Positions 53,193 to 61,851 of a stretch of 64,000 nucleotides of DNA are shown here, piece after piece. Where the stretch lies: NCBI GenBank assembly GCA_965235415.1, contig CBDDXD010000002.1, positions 62,001-126,000 on the forward strand, in the 5' to 3' direction. This DNA comes from Fontibacterium subtropicum (GTDB lineage: Bacteria > Pseudomonadota > Alphaproteobacteria > Pelagibacterales > Pelagibacteraceae). A model generated the notes under the pieces. The model searched no databases. It was not told the DNA's origin and saw nothing but the letters and a program-made list of their open reading frames with translations. Position 1 is the first letter of the stretch, and each line of letters begins with the position of its first letter. A program made the position numbers and the translations under genes.

Positions 53193-54369
53193 ATGCTTAA
53201 CTCTCAAAAAATTTGTATTATTGGTTCAGGTCTTACAGGCTTAACGATTGCTTATTTATTATCAAAATTAAGATTACAAATAGATATAGTTGAACAGGAT
53301 TTTAATAAAAAAAAAATTAACCCAACAAAAATTGCATTAAGCAAAAGTTCCTTAGATGAATTATGTCGTTATGGGTTAAAAGATATTAAAAAGAAATCTA
53401 ATATTATCAAGAATATTTACTTACACGATTCTTATTCATCCATTAGTCTAAAACAAGATCTTCATTTCTCCGCATCTAACAAAAAAGAAGCGCTAGCTTA
53501 TATTATTGATAGCAATACTTTATTTTCAGATATTTATAAAAAATTAAAGAGTTTAAAAAATATCTACTTTATTAATAAAGAAATATCGTCGATTAACGAT
53601 GAAAAATTTTTCAAAGAAATTACTTTTAAAGATTTAATTAAAAAAAATTATAATCTTGTCATCTTTGCTTCTGCTAATAATCTTTCTTTATTATCAAGAT
53701 TTAAATTAAGAAAAGTCGTAGATAAGTCCTATAACGAGGATGCATATGTTTTTAATCTATTTCATGAAAAAATTTCAAATAATTCTGCAAGGCAATTTTT
53801 TTTAAAAGATGGACCTTTGGCTTTTCTTCCAGTTTCAAGTACAGAGACCTCTGTAATTTGGTCTATTAAAAACAATTCGATTAATAAAAAATATGTTTCA
53901 AATAAAAAGTATTTATTAAAGTTTTTTAATAATCATTTTAAAGAATTATTTAAAGAAATAATTTCAATTTCCGAGATTAATAAGTTTCGTCTAAATTATA
54001 TTTTTAATGAGTTAAAAGATTCCAAAAGAACTTTAATGTTTGGTGAGATAGCTAATAAAATTCATCCTATAGCTGGTCAGGGTTGGAATATGACTTTAAG
54101 AAATATATTTTCTTTAATTAAAGTTATTAAATATTGTGAAAATTTAGGTCTAGAAATTGGCAATGATATTTTTATTAAAAAATATTTAGATGAAACAAAT
54201 TTAAATAATTTCACTTTTGCAACATTGATCGATGCCATTACGAAAAATATTTGATGTTAAGATAGATAGTTATGCTTATATAAGAAAGAATACACTTTCT
54301 AATCTTGATAAGAATTTTTTTATTAAAAATAATTTTGTTAATATAGCTAACAAGGGTTTATTTATTTAA
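53193..54369 (+). CDS. UbiH/UbiF-like FAD-dependent hydroxylase (frameshifted near 3' end)
   Basis: This protein has the FAD-binding GSGLTGLTIAYLLSKL at 11-26, a diverged middle, and GEIANKIHPIAGQGWNMTLRN, the FAD-site segment of ubiquinone hydroxylases (usually GDAAH...HP.AGQG.N, so D and H are changed here). The frame stops at 54254. Removing one A from the 5-A run near 54241-54250 extends it by about 38 residues (IFDVKIDSYAYIRKNTL... NIANKGLFI), the usual C-terminus, to a total of about 391. It probably hydroxylates the ubiquinone ring at one position. The 3' end overlaps ogt by 12 bases. Confidence 0.78.
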
Positions 54370-54813
54370 TTCCTCAATTTTAAGAATTTTACTTTTCAAC
54401 TTAATGCCTTGCTTGGCTGAAAAACCACCTAATAAACCATCGGACCTAATAACCCTATGACAAGGGATAAAAAGTAATAATTTATTTTCACCACATATTC
54501 TTCCGACATGTCTTGGATGTATTTTTGTTTTTTTAGAAATGTAATTATAAGAGACAGTCTTTCCATAGTTTATTTTTTTTATTTGATTCCAAACTTGTAA
54601 TTGAGTCTTTGATCCAATAGCTTTTGTTTTGAAGTTTAATCGTTTTAATTTTTTATTCAAAAATTTTTTAATTTGATCTTTAGCCTTAAGTAATTGTGAG
54701 CTAGTTTTTTGTTTGATTACTTTTCTAAAATTTATATCAGTAATATAACCATCCCTTTCTATAATTGAGACAAATCCTAGTGTTGTTTTAAAAGATAATT
54801 GGAAAGTTGACAT
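54358..54813 (-). CDS. ogt: Methylated-DNA-protein cysteine methyltransferase Ogt
   Basis: This 151-residue protein has the active-site FIPCHRVIRSDGLLGGFS with the methyl-acceptor Cys, and LQVWNQIKKINYGKTVSYNYIS with the DNA-binding helix region (RHVGRICGENKLL). It repairs O6-methylguanine by a suicide reaction. The N-terminal domain is short. It converges with the hydroxylase gene. Confidence 0.93.
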   Translation of the reverse strand: MSTFQLSFKTTLGFVSIIERDGYITDINFRKVIKQKTSSQLLKAKDQIKKFLNKKLKRLNFKTKAIGSKTQLQVWNQIKKINYGKTVSYNYISKKTKIHPRHVGRICGENKLLLFIPCHRVIRSDGLLGGFSAKQGIKLKSKILKIEELNK

Positions 54814-54844
54814 TTATATTAAAACTAAATCATATCGTTTTTTT

Positions 54845-56170
54845 ATGTCAATATTTGCATTAGCCACTGCACCAGGAACATCTGGTTTGGCAGTTATAAG
54901 AGTCTCTGGAAAAGAGGCTTTTAAGGTGGCTCAAACTGTAACTAAATTTAAAAAAATTAAGCCAAGAGTGGCTAATTTTTCTTCCTTTTATGATCATAAA
55001 AATATGCTTATTGATAAAGGAATTTTTATATTTTTCCCAAAACCGAATAGCTACACAGGTGATGATGTAGTTGAATTTCACATTCATGGAAGCAATGCTG
55101 TTATTAAATATTTTTTAAAAACTTTATCCAATTTTAAAAACTGTAGATTAGCTAAACCAGGCGAATTTACTAAAACTGCCCTTCTTAATAAAAAAATTAA
55201 TTTATTACAGGCTGAGAGTTTAATTGATTTAATAAATTCAGAAACTGAACTTCAAAGAATTCAGGCTTTAAAAGTAATGAATGAAGATACTACAAAAGTG
55301 TACACTGATTTAAGAGACCAAATGATAAAAATACTCTCAGATTATGAGGCGGTCATTGATTTTTCTGATGATGAAGTAGGTGATAATGTATTTTTTAATA
55401 ATCGAAATAAGCTATTGAAAATAAATGATAAAATTAAGGAAATAATACTTAAAGGTGAGAATTCAGAAAAGATTAGAGAGGGATTTAAGATATCAATCAT
55501 AGGACCTACTAATTCTGGAAAATCATCTTTAATTAATTGCTTGTCAAATAGGCAAGTGTCCATTGTTTCTAATGTGCCTGGCACTACTAGAGACATTATA
55601 GAAACAAGTATTATGATAAATGGAAAGTTAGTAAGATTTTTTGATACAGCTGGTTTTAGAAATTCAAAAAATATTGTTGAAAAAAAGGGAATTGCATTAA
55701 CTAATAAAAATTTGAACGATTCAGATTTAAAGTTAATTATTTTTGATCACACAAAAAAAATAGATAAAAAAATTTTAAAATTATTTGATTCAAAATCAAT
55801 TTTAGTTTTAAATAAAATTGATATTAAAAGTTCAAATAAATTTTTAGAAGATAAAATTTATAAACCTATAAGAATTTCAGCTAAGAAAAATATTGGAATT
55901 TCTAATCTTGTAAAAACAATATCAAAAAAAATTGATGATCACTTTACGGTTAATGAGGATAATATAATTTCTAGACAAAGACATATAAAAAGCCTTGAAA
56001 ACACAACGTTTTTTATTGAAAGATGCCTTAATAAAAAAACTATCGATCAAATTGATTTGGCGGCAGAAGATTTAAGATTAGCAGTTAGGAATCTTGGAGA
56101 AGTAGTCGGTTACGTTAATGTTGAAGAATTACTAGATAGAATATTTAAAGATTTTTGTATCGGTAAATAG
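54845..56170 (+). CDS. mnmE: tRNA modification GTPase MnmE
   Basis: This 441-residue protein has the N-terminal formyl-THF-binding domain (ALATAPGTSGLAVIRVSG), the GTPase motifs GPTNSGKSSLINCLSN, VPGTTRDIIE, DTAGFR and LNKIDI, and the C-terminal FCIGK (CxGK). With MnmG it modifies U34 of tRNAs for Lys, Glu, Gln, Leu and Arg. It begins the mnmE-mnmG-rsmG-parA-parB series close to the origin in many bacteria. Confidence 0.97.
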   Translation: MSIFALATAPGTSGLAVIRVSGKEAFKVAQTVTKFKKIKPRVANFSSFYDHKNMLIDKGIFIFFPKPNSYTGDDVVEFHIHGSNAVIKYFLKTLSNFKNCRLAKPGEFTKTALLNKKINLLQAESLIDLINSETELQRIQALKVMNEDTTKVYTDLRDQMIKILSDYEAVIDFSDDEVGDNVFFNNRNKLLKINDKIKEIILKGENSEKIREGFKISIIGPTNSGKSSLINCLSNRQVSIVSNVPGTTRDIIETSIMINGKLVRFFDTAGFRNSKNIVEKKGIALTNKNLNDSDLKLIIFDHTKKIDKKILKLFDSKSILVLNKIDIKSSNKFLEDKIYKPIRISAKKNIGISNLVKTISKKIDDHFTVNEDNIISRQRHIKSLENTTFFIERCLNKKTIDQIDLAAEDLRLAVRNLGEVVGYVNVEELLDRIFKDFCIGK

Positions 56171-56217
56171 CATAAAAATATCTTATCTTTTAAGTTAATG
56201 GGATATATAAACCCCAT

Positions 56218-58086
56218 ATGAATTTAGAAAAGAATTTTGACATAATTGTAATTGGAGCTGGTCACGCAGGTTGTGAAGCTGCTGCTGCTTCTGCAAGATC
56301 AGGGGTTAATACTGCTCTTATCACAAACTCACTTTCTACAATTGGCGAAATGTCATGCAATCCTGCAATCGGAGGATTAGGCAAAGGTCATCTAGTTAGA
56401 GAAATTGATGCTTTAGATGGTGTTATGGGAGTTGTTGCCGATCAATCAGGAATACAATTTAGATTATTAAATAGTAGTAGAGGACATGCTGTTAGAGGAC
56501 CAAGAACACAATCTGATAGAGAGCTTTATAAAAAATATATGCAAGAAATGTTACTAAGTTACTGTAATTTAAGCCTTTTTTATGACCCTGTAACAAAGTT
56601 TGAATTTAGCAAAAATAAAATTATTTCGATAGAAACTCAGTCTGGAAATTCATTTTCAGCAAAAAAATTTATTTTAACGACTGGAACTTTTTTAAATGGC
56701 CTTATTCATATTGGAGATGAAAAGATTTCAGCTGGAAGAATAGATGAGAAACCAACCTTAGGATTAAGTGAGCAGTTAAAAAAATTTAACTTTAAAATTG
56801 GCAGATTGAAGACCGGAACACCTCCAAGACTTGATGGAACAACAATTGATTATGAAAAACTTGAATTGCAAGATGCTGATGAGAAACCCTTTTTTTTTTC
56901 TTATTTAACAAAAAAAATTAATGCCAAACAGATTTCCTGCGGGGTGACATATACTAATGACAAGGTTCATAGAATTATTGAAAAAAATTTAAAACGAAGT
57001 GCGATGTACTCCGGATCAATAAAAAGTGTCGGACCTAGATACTGCCCTTCTATTGAAGATAAGATTGTAAAATTTAGAGATAAGCAGCGTCATCAAATTT
57101 TTTTAGAACCAGAAAGTCTTACAACAAATATAGTCTATCCAAATGGTATATCAACTTCTCTTCCTAAAGAAATTCAACAAGAAATATTATTTAAAATCAA
57201 TGGTTTAGAGAATGTTCGAATGATTAGACCTGGGTATGCAATTGAGTATGATTATGTGTTCCCAACTGAGTTAGATTTCACTCTTAAGACAAAAAAAATT
57301 GAAAATTTATATCTTGCTGGTCAAATTAATGGAACAACAGGATATGAAGAGGCTGCCGCACAAGGAATTGTAGCTGGTCTTAATGCTGCTCAATCAGTTA
57401 AAAATTTAGAACCAATAAAATTTCAAAGATCACAGTCTTATATTGGAGTGATGATTGATGATTTAATTACTAAAGGTGTCAGTGAACCGTATAGAATGTT
57501 TACATCGCGAGCTGAATATAGATTAACTCTGAGAGCAGATAACGCAGATTTAAGATTAACCCCTTTGGCTATTAAATATAATTTTATATCTAAAATTAGA
57601 AAGTCTAAATTTGTCAATAAAATCAATAACTTAAATGAATTTAAAACTATTTTGTCAAACAAGATAGTGTCGCCCACTCTTTTAAAAAAAAATGGTATTA
57701 AAATTTCTCAAGACGGAAGAAAAAAATCCCTTTTACAGATTTTAAAATTTAAAGATGTTACTTTAGAAAAAATCAGATCTATATTTTCAGACATACCAAA
57801 GTATGAAGATGAGATAGAAGATCTAATAAAAACTGATTCCCATTATAGTGGTTATATAGAACAACAAAAAAGGGACATAAGTATTTTCGAAAAGGATGAG
57901 AATCTCATAATACCTAAAAATATTGACTATCAGTCTATTTCTGGCCTTTCAAATGAGATAAAAAGAAAACTTAAGGAGATAAAACCATTAACTTTTGGTC
58001 AAGCATTAAGAATAGATGGAGTAACCCCTGCCGCAATTAATATATTGATGATTTATTGTAAAAATACTCTTAGAAAAGCATCATAA
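56218..58086 (+). CDS. mnmG: tRNA uridine-5-carboxymethylaminomethyl modification enzyme MnmG (GidA)
   Basis: This 622-residue FAD protein has FDIIVIGAGHAGCEAAAASARSG at 8-30, CNPAIGGLGKGHLVREIDALDG, GTFLNGLIHIG, GRLKTGTPPRL, AGQINGTTGYEEAAAQG and the C-terminal SYIGVMIDDLITKG region. It is the partner of MnmE for U34 modification. The length matches E. coli MnmG (629). It lies 47 bases after mnmE and 5 before rsmG. Confidence 0.97.
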   Translation: MNLEKNFDIIVIGAGHAGCEAAAASARSGVNTALITNSLSTIGEMSCNPAIGGLGKGHLVREIDALDGVMGVVADQSGIQFRLLNSSRGHAVRGPRTQSDRELYKKYMQEMLLSYCNLSLFYDPVTKFEFSKNKIISIETQSGNSFSAKKFILTTGTFLNGLIHIGDEKISAGRIDEKPTLGLSEQLKKFNFKIGRLKTGTPPRLDGTTIDYEKLELQDADEKPFFFSYLTKKINAKQISCGVTYTNDKVHRIIEKNLKRSAMYSGSIKSVGPRYCPSIEDKIVKFRDKQRHQIFLEPESLTTNIVYPNGISTSLPKEIQQEILFKINGLENVRMIRPGYAIEYDYVFPTELDFTLKTKKIENLYLAGQINGTTGYEEAAAQGIVAGLNAAQSVKNLEPIKFQRSQSYIGVMIDDLITKGVSEPYRMFTSRAEYRLTLRADNADLRLTPLAIKYNFISKIRKSKFVNKINNLNEFKTILSNKIVSPTLLKKNGIKISQDGRKKSLLQILKFKDVTLEKIRSIFSDIPKYEDEIEDLIKTDSHYSGYIEQQKRDISIFEKDENLIIPKNIDYQSISGLSNEIKRKLKEIKPLTFGQALRIDGVTPAAINILMIYCKNTLRKAS

Positions 58087-58091
58087 ACATC

Positions 58092-58721
58092 ATGAATAAT
58101 GATATTGAATTTTTTATAAAAAAATTCAATGTTTCACGTGAAACAATAGAAAAACTTAATAAATACAATGATTTTTTATTAGAAAATAATAAATTATTAA
58201 ATTTAATAGGAAAAACAACAGAAAAACATGTATTTTCAAGGCATTTTAAAGATTCTGCTCAAATATACGATTTAATTCAAGATAAATCTGAGATTATAGA
58301 TATTGGTTCAGGTGCTGGGTTTCCAGGAATTATAATAAAGATATTGATGGAAAACGATAAAATAAATGGAAACGTTATATTAATAGATAAAAGTCCAAAA
58401 AAATGTAAATTTTTAAAAGAATTGTCAGATAAACTTTCTCTAATATTAAAAATTGAAAATTTAAGATTAGAAGATTATAAATTTAATAAAATTTCAACCA
58501 TAGTTTCAAGAGCATTTAAGAAAACAATACAAACAATAGATATACTTTTCAAAAATAATGAAAATATAAGAAGCATTATATTAATTAAAGGCAAAACTTA
58601 TCAACAAGAATTAGAGGAAGCTAAAAAAAAATATACTTTTGAGCTAGAAAAATTTAGAAGCATTACATCTGATGAATCTTATATTCTTAAAATTAGTAAT
58701 ATCAAACTTAGTACAACTTAA
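58092..58721 (+). CDS. rsmG: 16S rRNA (guanine-N7) methyltransferase RsmG (GidB)
   Basis: This 209-residue SAM-dependent methyltransferase modifies G527 of 16S rRNA. It has NVSRETIEKLNKYNDFLLENNKLLNLIGKTT at 14-44, SRHFKDSAQIYDLI, IIDIGSGAGFPGIIIKIL (SAM site) and VSRAFKK. The codons for NVSRET carry a perfect parS palindrome (58130-58145). It is followed 8 bases later by parA. Confidence 0.96.
   Translation: MNNDIEFFIKKFNVSRETIEKLNKYNDFLLENNKLLNLIGKTTEKHVFSRHFKDSAQIYDLIQDKSEIIDIGSGAGFPGIIIKILMENDKINGNVILIDKSPKKCKFLKELSDKLSLILKIENLRLEDYKFNKISTIVSRAFKKTIQTIDILFKNNENIRSIILIKGKTYQQELEEAKKKYTFELEKFRSITSDESYILKISNIKLSTT
58130..58145. other. parS centromere site
   Basis: TGTTTCACGTGAAACA at 58130-58145 is a perfect 16 bp palindrome and an exact match to the bacterial parS consensus bound by ParB. 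It lies inside the 5' part of rsmG, coding for the family-conserved VSRET, and 585 bases before parA. I saw no second copy in the window. Confidence 0.95.
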
Positions 58722-58729
58722 AGTTGTAA

Positions 58730-59530
58730 ATGCCTAGGATAATTTCTGTTATAAATCAAAAGGGCGGAGTTGGCAAAACTACCACGGCAATTAATCTAGC
58801 AGCAGGTCTTGCTCTTAAAAATTATAAAGTTTTGCTTATTGATCTTGATCCGCAGGGTAACGCATCAACTGGTGTAGGTATTGATCAAAGCGAAAGAGAA
58901 AAATCTATTTATGATTTGCTTATAAAAAAAGATTCTTTTGTTGAATGTATAAAAAAAACTAAAATAGAAAATTTAAGCATCATACCAGCAAATGCAGATC
59001 TGTCAGGTCTTGAAACTGAAGTTGCAAATAATTCTCAAAAAGCTTTTTTATTAAAAAATATTATTGATGATCCAATAAACAATTTAGAAAAAGAAAAATT
59101 TTCATTCATCATAATAGATTGTCCTCCATCACTTAGTCTTCTTACAATTATGTCTTTGGTTATTTCTCATTCTTTAGTTGTTCCATTGCAAACCGAGTTT
59201 TTTGCCTTAGAGGGGTTAAGTCAGTTAGTTAAAACAATAGATCGTATAAAAATTAATTTAAATCCTAATTTAGAAATACAAGGCATAGTTCTGACTATGT
59301 ATGATAAGCGAAATAAACTTTGCGCTGACGTTGAAAAAGAAGGCAGAAATTTTTTTGGAAACAAGGTCTATAATACAAATATACCTCGGAATGTAAGAAT
59401 TTCTGAGGCCCCATCATTTGGAATGCCAGTCATTTTGTATGATAAAAATTGTTCTGGTTCTTTGGCTTATAATCAATTTGTAGATGAGTTTTTAATTAGG
59501 GAAAATTTGGAAGAAAAAAAAGTTGCATAA
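58730..59530 (+). CDS. parA: Chromosome partitioning protein ParA
   Basis: This 266-residue deviant Walker ATPase has INQKGGVGKTTTAINLAAGLA at 7-27 with the signature Lys, LIDLDPQGNASTG, and DCPPSLSLLTIMSL. It forms ATP-dependent gradients that move ParB-parS complexes and so the origins apart. It is followed without gap by parB. Confidence 0.97.
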   Translation: MPRIISVINQKGGVGKTTTAINLAAGLALKNYKVLLIDLDPQGNASTGVGIDQSEREKSIYDLLIKKDSFVECIKKTKIENLSIIPANADLSGLETEVANNSQKAFLLKNIIDDPINNLEKEKFSFIIIDCPPSLSLLTIMSLVISHSLVVPLQTEFFALEGLSQLVKTIDRIKINLNPNLEIQGIVLTMYDKRNKLCADVEKEGRNFFGNKVYNTNIPRNVRISEAPSFGMPVILYDKNCSGSLAYNQFVDEFLIRENLEEKKVA

Positions 59531-60397
59531 ATGATTGGAAATAAATTTAAAGGGCTAGGAAAAGGATTGTCAGCATTAATGGGGGATATTCCTCCAGAAA
59601 ATATTCAAACTAAAAGTTCTTCAGAAAAAATTCCTATACATTTTATATATGCCAATCCTTCTCAACCAAGAAAAAATTTTAATCAACAATTACTTAATGA
59701 GCTTTCTGAATCAATTAAAGAGCAAGGAATTATTCAGCCAATATTAGTTAGAAAAAAATCAGAGGATAAATATGAAATTGTTGCTGGAGAAAGAAGATGG
59801 AGAGCAGCTCAACTTGCAAAAATTCATGAAGTACCAGTTATTGTTTTAAATATTGATGATAAAAAATCTTTAGAATTTGCAATATTAGAAAATATTCAAA
59901 GGTCAGATTTAAACGGAATAGAAGAGGCTTTGGGTTATGATAATTTAGTTAGAAAATTTGCATATTCTCAAGAAACATTATCAAAAATTTTGGGAAAAAG
60001 CAGAAGTCATATTGCTAATACGTTAAGACTTGTTGGTCTGCCTGAAGAGATAAAAAAAATGATATCAGATGGATTATTAACAGCTGGACATGCTAGATGT
60101 TTAGTTAATGTTCCGGATAATATTAGACTTGCTAAAATAATAGTTAATAAAAATCTTTCAGTAAGGCAGGCTGAATTTTTAGTTAAAAAAGAGCAAGTTT
60201 TTTCAAGTTCTAAAAAAAATACAACAAATAATAAAGATACAAATATAAAATCTTTAGAAAGTGATCTTGAACTTTTAATGGGAATAAAAGTAGATATTAA
60301 GAATAAAAAAAATAATTCTGGAGAGATTAAATTTTCTTATAAAAATCTTGAACAGTTAAATAAAATTATTAGTGTTCTTAAAGGTTATTTTAGATAG
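59531..60397 (+). CDS. parB: Chromosome partitioning protein ParB
   Basis: This 288-residue protein has an N-terminal LGKGLSALMGD (ParA-contact motif), the CTPase-domain segments NPSQPRKNF and GERRWRAAQLAKIHEVPV, IQRSDLNGIEEALGY, the helix-turn-helix SQETLSKILGKSRSHIANTLRLVGLP and a short C-terminal dimer domain. It loads at parS in the neighbouring rsmG. Its 3' end may overlap holA by about 42 bases. Confidence 0.96.
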   Translation: MIGNKFKGLGKGLSALMGDIPPENIQTKSSSEKIPIHFIYANPSQPRKNFNQQLLNELSESIKEQGIIQPILVRKKSEDKYEIVAGERRWRAAQLAKIHEVPVIVLNIDDKKSLEFAILENIQRSDLNGIEEALGYDNLVRKFAYSQETLSKILGKSRSHIANTLRLVGLPEEIKKMISDGLLTAGHARCLVNVPDNIRLAKIIVNKNLSVRQAEFLVKKEQVFSSSKKNTTNNKDTNIKSLESDLELLMGIKVDIKNKKNNSGEIKFSYKNLEQLNKIISVLKGYFR

Positions 60398-61381
60398 GTT
60401 TTGAGTTAAAAAATAATAAAATTGAGTATCTTGATTTAAATCATTTCTCTTAAACTCAGTCTCAACAATATTCAAATTACTTAAGAAATTTTTCAAGATT
60501 ATTAGTGCTCCAAATTTTTAATATATTTTTTATTCTATCTTTATCTTTCCAGAAAATAGGAGGTTTATATCTTTCAATTCTTTCATCGATTGAAAGATGT
60601 TTTATTATTTTTTTGTATATCAAGAATTTTAATTATGAATGATCTTAGAATAATAATTATTTCTATAAAATTTTTTTCATAATTAGACATATTGGATATA
60701 AATTCATTAATATTTTTTTCATTTTTAGATAGTAAAATATCAATAATTTCATCATTCTTTTTTAGATCTGCATCAGTACAAATTTCTTCAATAATTTGAT
60801 CTGTTATTTTTCCTGAATTTTTATATAGATTTAATTTTTCAATTACTTCTTTAATTTTTGATCTTTTTAAGGAAGAAGAATTAATAATAGTTTCACTTTG
60901 TGAATCTGATAATTGAATATTATTTATTTAGAGTTGTTGTGTGAAGAAATTTTTTTATATCAAATTTAGTTTCTTGATAGCAGGGGATACAAATAGCTAA
61001 TTTATCATATTCTCCAAATTGTCTTAGTTTCGAATTTTTTAGAAGTATTTCAGAGTTTAAAATAATAATATTATCATTAATATTATTTTTTATTTTATTA
61101 ATAATTTCTAGTATTTTTTCAGAACAGTTTTTAATGATTGAAATATTTTTATTATCATCAAATAATGATCCATTAAGATAATAATTAATAATATTTTCTG
61201 GATTCTTAATTATATCTTCTTCAAAAAAAGATTTTGAGATTTTATTTTCTTCTATAAATTTAGATACAATTTGTTGATTTAAATCATTAACTAAATCTTG
61301 ATTTTCTCCATATAAAAGAATTATTTTTTCTTTAAAAAAATCTTTTTTTTTAAGACTTATCTCTTGTGATTTTAAGAGCAT
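60356..61381 (-). CDS. holA: DNA polymerase III delta subunit HolA (three frameshifts)
   Basis: The first frame (60920-61381) has a HolA-like start, IILLYGENQDLVNDLNQQIVSKF and IIILNSEILLKNSKLRQFGE. Three further frames continue it: NIQLSDSQSETIINSSSLKRSKI..., IIKHLSIDERIERYKPPIFWKDKDRIKNILKIW, and NLNIVETEFKRNDLNQDTQFYYFL. Each join needs one base removed (about 60920-60930, the 7-T run 60608-60614, and about 60478-60480). The joined length is about 340, equal to E. coli HolA (343). The delta subunit opens the sliding clamp. The family matches less strongly than its place between lptE and parB, a common alphaproteobacterial order. The exact 3' end is uncertain. Confidence 0.75.
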
Positions 61382-61386
61382 TTAAA

Positions 61387-61851
61387 CTAATTTAATGAGA
61401 CTCTAGATTTAAATAAGATATTTTGAATTATAGAATCTAATAATAATCTTTTTTCATTATTTTTTACTAAAATATTATTTGATAAATTGTCAGTTACAGA
61501 AACTCTTTTGTCTTTGGTTATAGCATCTTGGTAGATGACAACTCCATTTTTATCTTGAAATTGATAGCTTACTGTTAATTTTATAATTTCTTCTGTAGAA
61601 ATTCCTCTTGAATCAACAAGAGAACTTTCTGCTGTGTCATAAATTTGAGCTTTAAATATATAAGCATTTAAATTTTTTTCATCTTTTTTAAAATTTAATT
61701 TTTGTTCTAAATTAAAAGCTAGATCTTTATCACCAATAATTTCTGATTTAGAAATAATTACTTGTTTAGAGTTTCCAGTATAAATAGGTGAAAAACCACA
61801 ATGAGTTAAAGTAATTGATATTATAATAGCTAGAAAAAATTTATTTATCAT
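61387..61851 (-). CDS. lptE: LPS assembly lipoprotein LptE
   Basis: This protein of about 154 residues has a signal peptide and lipobox (LTHCGFSP), so the mature N-terminal Cys is lipidated. Segments CGFSPIYTG and ISTEEIIKLTVSYQFQDKNGVVIYQDAITKDKRV match the LptE family. With LptD it inserts LPS in the outer membrane. I choose the ATG at 61851; a TTG at 61860 is an alternative. It overlaps the leuS stop by 11 bases. Confidence 0.88.
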   Translation of the reverse strand: MINKFFLAIIISITLTHCGFSPIYTGNSKQVIISKSEIIGDKDLAFNLEQKLNFKKDEKNLNAYIFKAQIYDTAESSLVDSRGISTEEIIKLTVSYQFQDKNGVVIYQDAITKDKRVSVTDNLSNNILVKNNEKRLLLDSIIQNILFKSRVSLN

